64,000 nt of DNA from Mrakia gelida. Lineage: Eukaryota > Basidiomycota > Tremellomycetes > Cystofilobasidiales > Mrakiaceae. A program made the translations under genes and the position numbers. Location: NCBI GenBank assembly GCA_024345305.1, contig BRON01000004.1, forward strand, positions 992,001 through 1,056,000, given 5' to 3'. The first letter of the stretch is position 1, and every line of letters starts with the position of its first letter. Under the pieces are notes generated by a model. That model was given only the letters and a program-made list of their open reading frames with translations. It had not been told where the DNA came from and searched no databases. Shown one piece after another: positions 11,982 to 24,917 of the stretch.

Positions 11982-12090
11982 GCTCTTTGCTGCTGGGCGT
12001 TTGGGAGGAGAAGGAGGGAAGGAAGAAGAGGTGAGCTCGCCAACCACTTTCAACGCCCATCTTCCTTTTTGCATCCGCCTTCAGCCCATC

Positions 12091-12887
12091 ATGTCCTCTC
12101 GTCCTCAACATTCTGGCTACCAGCAGTCCTACGGAGGATCTCCAGCACCGTCTTCTGTGCAACACCCTCCTCCTAGTGCCAGTGCAGCTTCCGTCCTCTC
12201 TCCTCCGCTCGAGGTAGCTCGGTTCGTCCCTTTCACCCTTCCCTCTCCTTCCTCTTTCACCCAAGCTCGAGCTGAGCTCGTCTTTGGATACAGACAACTC
12301 GACCTCTTCATGAATGAGCATCTTAATCGATTGGAAGCCCTGGCTGAACAGTACTTCGACGGCGTGTGGGTCTCACTCTTCCTTCCCTCCTTCGATGTTG
12401 AGCTCGAGCTGACCTCCTTCCTTGTTTCTTCGTCTCCTCTTCGTCTCCTGCAGCGACTCTGCTCTCGATCCATCTACGATATCGTCAACAGCCTCCACAA
12501 CTTCCTCCAGAGCTGGTACGTTGATATCAGTTCCCCTTCGGTGTCCTCTGCCTCCGTCCGTCCAAAGGAGTTGAGCTCGAGCTCACCGTCTCCCCCTCCC
12601 CTTCAAACTTCCCTTCTTTCCCTCTCTTTTCCTCCACAGAATCCTACCAATCTCTCCTCAACCATCTCACCTCCCTCCTCTCAGCATCAACGTCGTCTGG
12701 GCTCGGAGCTCTCCCCGTTTCTATCCCCTCATCCACCTCCCCTTCGACGACATCCTCCTCTCCCCTGCCGCCTTCCCTCAACGAATGGACCGAGGAGCTT
12801 ACTCATACCGCTCAGGAATTATATGGACGACGAGTGGCCGTGAAGGATGCTGCTGCTGCTGGGGAGAATGTGTTGAAGAGGGGATAA
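12091..12887 (+). CDS. Unrecognised helical protein
   Basis: The ATG at 12091 begins MSSRPQHSGYQQSYGGSPAP, a low-complexity leader. Best splicing joins SPPLEVAR to QLDLFMNEHLNRLEALAEQY using a donor near 12220 and an acceptor near 12296. Two further introns follow (donor near 12367, acceptor near 12453; donor near 12516, acceptor near 12640). The last exon reads ESYQSLLNHLTSLLSASTSS, then LNEWTEELTHTAQELYGRR and a stop at 12885-12887. The helical N- and C-terminal segments around a Ser/Thr-rich middle resemble small subunits of large complexes, but I cannot name one. The 3' end is uncertain: a donor inside GAGAATGTGTTG would lead to a longer reading frame ending near 13126. Confidence 0.6.
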
Positions 12888-13825
12888 GTGGGAAGGGAGG
12901 GCTGAGGAAGCGGGACACGAAGGGAGATCTCGACGGAAGACGAGACTTTCTGCTCCCAGGAGGATCCTCGCATCAGCTCAACTCGCAGGACCATCGGACG
13001 ACGACTGGCCTCATTTGGATTGGACGGAGGAGTGACGGTCGGTTCGAAGGCTCCTCGAGAGCTGAGGGAATAGACGAGGGAGACAGGGAGGAGGCGCGTC
13101 GACGCTTTGGAGGACCAAAAGAGTGACTTTGAACAGGGGTGATCTCATAAAGGGTGCTCAAGTTGCCGAAGGAAAGGCAGCGTGCACGAGAGAAACATAT
13201 TTCGGTCCTGAAGGAGGACGAAAGAAGCGGCACACGACCAAGAAACGCGTCGCGTCCCACTCTTTTCGCATCGTACAGGAGAAGCCTTCGGACACCACTC
13301 GTCTCGCCGACCTCGCTGCATCCCTTCTTAGCGATTCGCTTTGATACACACGTCCTCGGATAGGCTTCCTCTACGTTTGCGAGCAGAAGACAAGAAGATG
13401 GCTCGCGTCGACTCGACGAACGTCATCTTCCGTTTGCTTGGTCGCGCGCCCTCCCTGCGATTTTTCACGACGTCTGCTTGACCCGGAGACGGACCAGTTT
13501 ACCCCTTGCCCTGAGGGCTGTGTTGATGATATCTCACGGCCCAGGGAAGGGGAAAAAAAGAACGAGCCCCAGGGTAGGGACATGACGCTCAAGCGTCACA
13601 AGCTCCCTCTCCATCTGAAAAGGGGCAATCTCCCTTTCCTTCCTTCCTTCTCCCCAACCCTCACTCACCCTCTTCAAGACCACCAACCCTTCCTTCCCAC
13701 TCTCAAACAACCCATTACCAACTCAAAGTTAGTATCTTCTCTTCTTCGCCCGCCGAGCGCCGTTGAAACGAAGGCGAAAGCTCACCAAACTTCCCTCCCT
13801 CCGTTCCCTTCCTCCCTCATCACAG
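12888..13825. other. Intergenic region with probable YOP1 5' UTR intron
   Basis: No gene supported. A probable 5' UTR intron lies at 13728-13825: donor gttagt, acceptor cacag immediately before the YOP1 ATG. The pyrimidine-rich segment at about 13600-13720 is a likely promoter/leader. The frames at 12888-13126 might be a 3' exon of the upstream gene. Confidence 0.45.
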
Positions 13826-15117
13826 ATGGATACCACTCACGGAACCTACCCTCAGCCCGTCTACGACTCGACCACTGGAGCTGCTACCAACACTCCCGAC
13901 GTCGTCTACCCTACTGCTGGATCCGCAGGCTCGACTTCTGCCACCGCTCCTTCGTCCTCCTCCGTCCACCCAACCGCGTCGCAGAAGGCTTCCCAGACCG
14001 CTCAAAACGCTAAGGTCCAAGCCGCCAACGCCGCTCAGACTGCTAAGGTTCAGGCTCAGGGTGTAGCTGAGAAGGTGCTGAACCACCCCGTCGTGCAGGG
14101 AGCTCAGGAGTCGGTGCTCGGACAAGTCAGCGCTCTCGACAAGGTGCGTTTCATCTCATCCCTTCGCAGCTTCTTGACTTATCGCTGACTTTCTCTATCA
14201 TTCTCCTCGTCCCTCCAGGAGCTCGGCAAGCATCAGTTCGCTCGAGACTTCGAGGCTAAGACTCACGTCCCGAAGGTTCGTTTCCCTTTCCTCGCCCCAT
14301 CTCCCCTCTGAGCTCGAGCTGACCTCTTCATCTCTTCTTTTCTCAGGCCTACACCTTCCTCGGTCTCGTCGCTACTCTCTTCGTCACCATCTTCTTCAAC
14401 ACCTTCGGATTGGCGCCCGCCGTCACCAACCTCCTTGGTACGTTCTTCTCGCTTTTGCCTTCGGTGACGGCGCGAGCTCACCTCTTCCTCTCCGTCTTCT
14501 CTTCAGGTTACGCTCTCCCCGCTTACTTCTCCATCCAGGCTCTCGAGTCTACCGGAACCACCGACGACAAGCAGTGGCTTACTTGCGAGTTCTCCTCCTC
14601 AGCACCAACAGTTACGTTTCGCTCGCCCTCCGACTCTGACGCGTTCTTCTCTCTCTCTCTTCCCTGCAGACTGGATCTCCTTCTCTTCCTTCACCCTCCT
14701 CGAGTCCATCTTCGGCAAGGCCATCCAGAAGTTCATCCCCTGGTGGTTCGTCTTGAAGACCGTCCTCATCGTCTGTGAGTAGACCCGCTCCTTTCCAGAA
14801 CGAAGTCGAATCGTTGGACGCGTCGCTGACGTTCCCTTCTCTCCCTCTTTTCTCCCTAGACCTTCAACTCCCTGGAACCCGGGGAGCCGCTCAGCTCTAC
14901 GACCACGTTCTTCGACCTGTTCTCGCTCGAGGAAAGCAGGCCAAGAGGGACAACTTCTCCCCCGACTCGAGCGCGTTCTCGCCCAACTCGACCTCGGCTC
15001 ACTACCCTGCTCCCGTCACTTCTAGTGAGTCTCTCGTCTTCGAACAAGATTTTGAGTCCTCATTTCACGCGCTGATCACCCTCTTCCTTTTGCTTCGTAG
15101 ACGACCGAGTCCTCTAA
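13826..15117 (+). CDS. YOP1: Reticulon-like ER-shaping protein (REEP5/DP1 family)
   Basis: TB2/DP1/HVA22-family membrane protein that forms hairpins in the endoplasmic reticulum and stabilises tubule curvature. A hydrophilic Ala/Gln-rich N-terminus with a repeated AQTAKVQA-like pattern precedes the typical core: AYTFLGLVATLFVTIFFNTF, LLGYALPAYFSIQALES, the family signature DDKQWLTYWISFSSFTLLES, and FIPWWFVLKTVLIVYLQLP, then GAAQLYDHVLRPVL. Seven or so exons; the stop TAA at 15115-15117 follows a tiny last exon encoding NDRVL. The N-terminal extension before the hairpins is longer than in budding yeast Yop1. Strong identification. Confidence 0.93.
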
Positions 15118-15427
15118 ACGATTTTCACGACCTTTTCGTCCCCATCTCGCATCTTGCTCGCTCGTCTCTTCCTTCTACATACACGAACGAACTACGCTGT
15201 TTTCTAGTCTACTTCGACTCTTGATCTGAATTACGCATCTTGGCTTCATTCCACTGGAAAGAACGAATCTGGGAAGAGAAAACCTGATAAACGGTCGACC
15301 GAGCACGAGCGGACTCGGAATCGCGACTCCCTCGAAACGAGACTCGCGAGCTCTCGCCTCTTCCTTCCTCCTTCCTTCCTCCACCCACCCTCCCCTTTCT
15401 CTCGACTCGGTCAAAACTTCGCTCTCG
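15118..15427. other. Intergenic region upstream of CDC5
   Basis: 310 bases between the YOP1 stop and the CDC5 ATG. The last 80 bases are pyrimidine-rich; no gene seen. Confidence 0.5.
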
Positions 15428-19002
<3,575 letters not shown>

Positions 19003-19305
19003 GTTTCTAGTCTTTTAGTACGTTGTGCGATTTGGATCTTGTTCTTGTTTTCTCTGTGAGGGAGGGAGAGGGAAAGCGAGCGAGATTCGACGCGTCTCAA
19101 CGAGGACCGGTCTTCGGAGCTTCGATATGGGCTCCAGTCGTCGTCTCGAATTCAGTCTAGGTTCATATCTGTCTTTCAGTCTGACGGTATGGATTCTAAA
19201 GCGCTCGAGATAAATTTGAAACGATGCCGAACGTGAGCTTGGAAGTCGAACGAAATGACGACCGACCTGTCGAGCTCGTCGATCTTCTTTCCTCCCTCGA
19301 CCACC
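19003..19305. other. Intergenic region
   Basis: Spacer between CDC5 and the second membrane-protein paralogue; contains a GACGCGTC palindrome at 19089. Nothing else recognised. Confidence 0.5.
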
Positions 19306-20004
19306 ATGACCTTCACCTCCATCCTTTCCCTCCTCCTAGCCCCCATCGGCATCCTCCTCCCCCATCTCGCTCTAGCACACTACTTCGGCTTCCCCCTCAG
19401 CTTCTCAGCCCTCCAAATCTCCGAACCTCTCCCCTCCCTCCTCCTCCTCGTCGCCATCTCCCTCTTCACAGCCCTCGTTCTCCATCCCCTCCTTCTCGAC
19501 CTCGCCATCTCTTCGGACCCCAAGAACTCAACTCGCTACGTCGTATCTTGGATCCTAGCGAACGTTCAGTTCTTCTCGTTCCTCGCTCTTTTCTATGGAT
19601 TGCTTTGGAAGAGGTGGCCGAGACCGGAGGGGAGGGACGAGGTGAAGCATTCGGGGCTGAAGGAAGGGTGGATGGCTGGCACCGGGTTTTTCTTCTTCGT
19701 CTTGTGGACGATGATCAATGGTGCGTTCTTTCCTCTTCTGTAACTTCTCTCCTGCCTGCTTTGGAGTCTTGAGGAGCATGGGAAGAGGAGAAGACTCGCG
19801 GCGAGCGCCGAACGAGGGCTGAGCTGAACGAACGACGATTTGGTGTTTGCGCTTGCTTCTCCATCGCTAGTCGCCCAAGCAGGCCCGCCGGAGCAGAAGA
19901 AGAAGGTATCAGAGAAGAAGGACAATGACTCGTCTTTGCCGTCGCCAGTGGAAGGGAAGAGTGAAGGAGGAGGAGTGGGAGAGGTCGAGCCCTCAAAGGA
20001 GTGA
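19306..20004 (+). CDS. Small multi-spanning membrane protein, paralogue 2
   Basis: Paralogue of the gene at 11344-11981 (very roughly 40-45 percent identical by eye over the helices). It starts MTFTSILSLLLAPIGILLPH, with further hydrophobic segments around LLLLVAISLFTALVLHPLLL, FFSFLALFYGLLW and GFFFFVLWTMIN; LLPHLALAH and KRWPRPE match the paralogue. An intron sits at the same place as in paralogue 1, right after the WTMIN/WLGIN helix, and is long for this window (about 150 nt, 19720-19879). The C-terminal tail is hydrophilic, rich in K, E and G, ending at TGA 20002-20004. No catalytic motif is visible; function unknown. Confidence 0.75.
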
Positions 20005-20351
20005 ATCCAGGTGAGCTTCGTTTTTTCCTCCCTCGGCTTGAACGAGTCTTCTCGCTGACCTCTCGCGACCTCTTTCGGTCTCCAGATCAACGAGTTCGCT
20101 TGAATATGCACCTGGACCTGATCTCATGACTCGTGACTCTTGTGATGATCAAGCGAAGGTCGAGGTCGAGGTCGAGGAGTGCAGTCGAAGCGAGGTAGAC
20201 TCCCGCCCATCCCTTCTCGCGTCCTTCCTCTCGAGCACAGGACTTTCACCATCGAGTCGTTTTCAAAGAAGCTGCTATACTCGACCCCCAAAAAACTCTT
20301 GTGATCTCGAAGACGAAACAAACGGAGGGAAATGCGCCCAAAAGAAACGGC
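20005..20351. other. Convergent 3' intergenic region, arm B
   Basis: Between the membrane-protein stop and the conserved block. I see no gene and no clear similarity to 11014-11343. Confidence 0.4.
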
Positions 20352-20576
20352 CGACGCGTCGGAGATGGCTGGTCTCGGATCGACGCGAAACTCACCTCTT
20401 CCTCGAGCGCAGCAGCAAAAATCTAACACGTCCAGGAAAGCGGAATAATTCTTCGGACCAGGGAATCGAACCAAAGTCGTATCTACTTCGTTTTTGTTGG
20501 AATGGAAGGAGAAGAGGAAGAGGAAGCTGGAAAGACGAGAAAGGGACGTCGTAGCCCAGTAGGCCCGCCGCGTCCC
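20352..20576. repeat. Conserved non-coding block, copy B
   Basis: Inverted match to 10785-11013. It begins at a GACGCGTC palindrome and ends with the GGGACG...CGTCCC inverted repeat (20543-20576). On the minus strand it includes GGTTCGATTCC, which resembles a tRNA B box, but no tRNA fold was found. Confidence 0.75.
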
Positions 20577-20607
20577 TGGAAGGATGCGTCTCTAGTTTGT
20601 TATAGGG

Positions 20608-21679
20608 TCAAGAGAGGAAGTTCGGCAGGGATTCGGGTCTCGAGTCTTCAGGAAACGCTAAGGAAAGGATGAGCAGTACAATTGACTTGATCGTCAAAAC
20701 GCGTCGTCGGCTTTCCATCTCTCTTTCCGTTCTGTCGCGATCCGTCAACAGGAAAGTGCATAAGGATCGAGGCTGTAAATAGGTACGTTCCCTGAATTCC
20801 ACCTTCACCTGCGCCAGCACCATCTTCCTAGACTCAGAGTCGCGTCTCTTGACGTCTTCACGAAGCGTCGCGAGAACCGCTCCCCTGTCTGCCCCACTCT
20901 CCACCAAGACGAGGACCTCCGAGGGTTCCGGAAGAGGGAGATCGTCAAGTAGCGAGCTCATAAGATCCCCGAAGTGCTCGTTGTGTCCTCCAGGAAGGTC
21001 AAACGTGACGCGACGAAGATTCCAACCGGCTTCGCTGGCGGTGGTTCCCAACGCGACCTCCCCTACTCTGACTGAGCTGAGAACGATTGTCTCCAGTGAC
21101 GAGAAGCTTGCGTCACCAAGGAGGACGCGGGCACCGGCGTTCCAGGGAGCCTCGACGACAAGGTGGCAAGGGTTGAGGAAGGGTCCGAGGTGAGTGAGCT
21201 CGAGGGAATGATGAGCGTGATCGTCGGATGGCTTCGCGATAAAGATCTTGAGGGTTTGCACGGTCAGAGGCGAGTTTGACGGTGCTCGATCGAGAAGTAG
21301 ATCCAAGTAGTGGTCTTCTTCGAAGTCCTCGAGGCGGTAATGGATGAAAAGGTCTCGGATTTGGGAGAGGGAGAGGAAGGGAGCGATTTGGAGGGGGGCA
21401 GGTTGAGTCTGTTTTGTTCGAGGCAAGGAAGAGGTCAGACCAAGATATCTCAGAGAGAGTAGCTAAAGAGACACATATACTCACTCGTTTAGAGAAAAGA
21501 CGTTCCAACGCCCCGAGACCTTGGATGTGGACGTCCTCGTACAAGATGGGGGAGGAGAGCTCGAGGAAGGCGAGCGAGACTTGAGCCGTCTTTGCAAGCG
21601 TCGAGGGATCGCAGAATCGAAGGATGTGGTGCTTGAATTCGAGAGGGAGGTAAGGGAGAGGAGAAGAAGACGAGGACAT
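20608..21679 (-). CDS. F-box-like protein, copy B, with hydrophobic C-terminal tail
   Basis: Two exons. Exon 1 (21679-21485) encodes MSSSSSPLPYLPLEFKHHIL and the F-box-like RFCDPSTLAKTAQVSLAFLE, then SSPILYEDVHIQG. The intron 21484-21409 has gtgagt, ctgacc and acag. Exon 2 holds APFLSLSQIRDLFIHYRLED, LKIFIAKP, RVTFDLPGG and DLPLPEPSEVLVLVE, then runs past the point where copy A stops into YLQPRSLCTFLLTDRDR and a single hydrophobic helix (VLTIKSIVLLILSLAF), stop at 20608-20610. An F-box domain would bind Skp1 (family knowledge). The helix could tether the protein to a membrane (inference). Copies A and B are roughly 60 percent identical in protein by eye. Confidence 0.78.
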
Positions 21680-22003
21680 GGTTGGTTGTTCGTCAAAATC
21701 GGAAGGGAGGGAAGGGAGCTCGTCGAAGTTGGGAGGGAGGAAGGACGAAAGGTGAGCTTGCTCATGAGCTCGTCTTTGCTCGGACTCAAAAGTATTCTTC
21801 CAGTCTCTCTTTCGCCTCTGCTTAAGTTCTGAGACAAATACAGTAGACCCAAGAACCCCAGGGCGTTAAAGTATGGCATAGAATTTGCCGACGGAAGCCT
21901 CCGACCCTCTCTCCGAAACAGGACCTCTGAATCGTCGAGCTCAACGTCGCCGCTCCTCAACTCCATCAGACTCTTCCTGCTTCGATATCTAGACCTCGTT
22001 CTC
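21680..22003. other. Divergent promoter region
   Basis: 324 bases between the starts of F-box-like copy B (-) and the more distant F-box-like gene (+). Open frames in it are shadows. Probably a bidirectional promoter. Confidence 0.45.
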
Positions 22004-24241
22004 ATGGCCACACCTACTACCGGGACCTTGATCCTGTCTTCCGCTTCGTCTAAAGTGAGTGAACGAGATCGGGTGTCCTCAGGGGAGCTCCAAAGCTGCT
22101 CGCTGACCCCATTCATCCGACCCTGCTCTGCTTTCAGCCCTCTCCCTTCCTTCGCGTCAGTTCAGTCTTGCATCCTTCTTCTTGACAGCCCAATCTGACG
22201 AGAGTCTTCTCTCTCCGTCTCTTTAGATCCCGCCTGAGGTTGTCCTGGAAATCTTCAAGCACTGCAGTCGAGAGGATCAAAAGTCGTTGTCCTCCACTTC
22301 CTTGCTCTTGCGAGAGGAGAGCTCGCTTCCTCTCCGTGTCCTCCTCTCCAACCTCCTTACGACCCTCTTCGAAACTTTGTCCAGATCGGAAAACCGGTGA
22401 TCTTTGAGACTCTCGAGCTCTTCGACCAAAAGGACAGCACCATCGTCGACTTTCGTGCTCTCTCCTCCTCTCCTCTTCGAACGCTCGTCAGGCGAGTCTT
22501 TCCTCCCCGGCCCTTCAGCACGTTTCGATATCCGTCTGACTCCGATGAATCCCTTTCCCTATGAACTTCAGAACCCTTCACTCCTCTTTCAGCCGCCGAG
22601 GTGTTCACCACCACCCTCTCAACCCCGAGCTCCTCGCCCTCGGTCTCGTCCGCTTCCCAAAGCTCACCACCATCTCGAGCGATATCACCGCCGACTCTTT
22701 CCTCGACATCTACAGGACTCCTCGGATCGAGCACCTCTACTTTCGCGGCCCCGAGTTCTACAAGATCTGGTCGGCGGTAGTCAAGACTGGACCTCTCCCC
22801 CGTCGCGACTCCCCACTCTTCCTTTCCCATCCTCATCGCCCCTCCCTCTACTTTGGATTCACACCTCACACCTTTGACGATGGGCTCAACAACGCCTGGA
22901 GATACTCTCTTCCTCCTTCCGTCACCGACAAGGACTGGTTCCTCTCCACCACAAGCTCGGCGAACCTCAGGTTCCCTCGACTGACTGTCGAGGTCGACGC
23001 GTCGGTCCCCATCCCCTCCTCTGCCTTCCTCGTCACCACCAAGCTTCTCTCCCTTCAAGATCTCAAGGTTTTTGTTTGCAAGCAGCCCACGCCGGAGTTC
23101 ATGGAGTCGTTGGGAGTCGTCGCCGTCGTTCAGTCGCCTTCAAGATCCTTCACCCTCCAACTCCAGACGACTCATCCTCTTCTACCCTCGTTCGGACAGC
23201 TCGGTCGCTTCCAGCCGTTCGAGGAGATGGCAGGTGTCTCGGGGTGGGAGGGTCTAGGACCGGTCAGCTCGGCTGCAGTCAAGTTTGATACCAGGAACTG
23301 GACGGTGGAGGAGCTACAGCTCCAGTTAAAGGACGCGACCGTCACCTCTTCGTTCCTCAACTCGGCAGGCGCGTCCTTCCGGAACTTGACCTCGCTGGAG
23401 CTGCAGAGCTTCTCCCTCGAAGAGGCTATATGGCCTGCAGATTGGGTTCGCTGAGCTTGTCTCCCTCTCGATCTGCCGCAGCTGGCGTCCACTCGTCTCT
23501 CGCTGACCTCGCGTTTCTTCCCTCCTGCTTCCCAGAACACCGTCGTCGAGGCCTTCAGGTCCTTCCCTTCCCTCACCCTCCCACCATCCCTCACTCCCGT
23601 GCCTACCCTCAACAACCTCCCAGCCTGCAGCGAAACCGCCTTCGACTACCTTCTCTCGAAATCCCACCCCCTCCTCCCTCAACAAACCCTCAGCGCGGGC
23701 GGTTGGTGGGTCGCTTGGAAACGCCTCGGATTCATGCTCAACCTCTCCCGAGTTCGACGATTGGGCACGTCCCTTCCGAATGGATGTGTGGTTGTTTGGG
23801 GTAGCTCTCCGCTCGGCTGGTGCGGGAAGGTCGTGGTCTTGGAGGGAAGCGGAGGGAAGACGGCGATGCCAGGGAGCGGTTCTTTCGAAGAGGGATCGGA
23901 GGAGGAGAGGGAGATCATGGTTGGGACAAGAGCGGACTGCGATCCTCACTCAGCTGGTACCAGAGTAAGAGGATGGAGATGTTTCTCGTGCAGAAGGGAA
24001 GGGCGGGGGATGGATCTCTTTGAGGCGGCGAGGTTGTGTGGAGAGGAGGAGTTCGAGAAGGCTTTGAAAGGCAAGTGGAAGTCGACCTGGACCGAGTGAG
24101 TACTCCGTCATCTCTTCATCACTGATTTGTTGACCCGTGTCTTACTCGCAAACCCTCTCTACTCCCAGATCGGACATCAAGCTCGAATACGAACTCGCTC
24201 AACGATCCCTCGACGCGTCGAATCCAACCTCCGTTTGGTGA
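22004..24241 (+). CDS. F-box-like protein, distant family member
   Basis: Starts MATPTTGTLILSSASSK, then after an intron reads IPPEVVLEIFKHCSREDQKS, a clear F-box-like start. The frame is kept only if a 47-nt intron is removed after SLPLR (donor gtcctc near 22340, acceptor ccag near 22386), giving IGKPVIFETLELFDQKD. The next intron uses a GC donor (gcgagt near 22494) with a normal ctgac branch and acceptor, joining to TLHSSFSRRGVHHHPLNPEL. The large exon to about 23450 and a following exon carry leucine-rich-like segments (FPRLTVEV, NLTSLELQSFSLEE). The gene ends NPTSVW then TGA 24239-24241; a donor-like gtgag overlaps that stop, so one more 3' exon is possible. Substrate unknown. Confidence 0.65.
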
Positions 24242-24917
24242 GCTTTCCACCACCTCTCTCGTTCTTCGTCTTTTTCAACTCCCTCGCTGACCGCGTACCC
24301 CCTCCCTCGTCTCTCCCATACAGACGTCTCGTTGACTCAAGCCAACAGACACCTCACCTACTCCCAACCTTTCCACTCGCAAGCCACGACCGTTCGTTCT
24401 TCGCGCTCGACTTCTTGCTTCTCCCTCGCCTCGACTGACTTCGTCTCATCTTCTTTTGCTTCTCCCTCGCAGACGCAGAAACGGCACCTTCAAAATCGAA
24501 CTTTCTCCCCTTCGCTGATTAGAACCTGGACCCGTCGCCGTCGAATGAATCAATGAACCTCCTCTCCGACGACGAACGACCAGACCGAGAGAGTCGACCT
24601 CTTCTTTGTTCGCGTTCTCGTCCTTCCAGCATCACAGTTCCAGAGCCAGCCTCTCAGTTTCCCCATCTCGTCCTCAAAACGAGAAAGAAAGTGCTCCTTC
24701 TCTTTCTCTGCAACAAAGACGAGACTCTGTCGAGGACGAACGAGACGCGCGCGTCTCATCTCCTCTTCCCCCTTTCGTTCTTCCCTCTCCCTCTCCTCTC
24801 CCCAACCCGAAAACACAAGAACGAAAACGTCATAGACCAGATCTGAATCATATCGCACTAACTCTTCACCTCTTCACCTCCCCTCCCCTCCTCTCCTCTC
24901 CTCCCAAATCGCCTCAA
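24242..24917. other. Convergent 3' intergenic region
   Basis: 676 pyrimidine-rich bases between two convergent genes. No conserved frame. A possible extra 3' exon of the upstream gene would lie at 24330-24440. Confidence 0.4.

Larger units (their letters stand above)
19306..21679. repeat. Arm B of the large inverted duplication
   Basis: Mirror image of 9685-11981: membrane-protein gene (+), non-coding block, F-box-like gene (-). Gene order, convergence and arm length are all preserved. Confidence 0.85.

Noticed and set aside
13438..14013. Plus-strand 191-codon frame upstream of YOP1
   Set aside because: Runs in a different frame over the YOP1 leader, 5' UTR intron and first exon; no conserved feature.
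20430..20576. tRNA-like signals (minus-strand GGTTCGATTCC and plus-strand TAGCCCAGTAGG)
   Set aside because: The B-box-like and A-box-like strings are on opposite strands and no cloverleaf can be drawn; they are part of the duplicated non-coding block.
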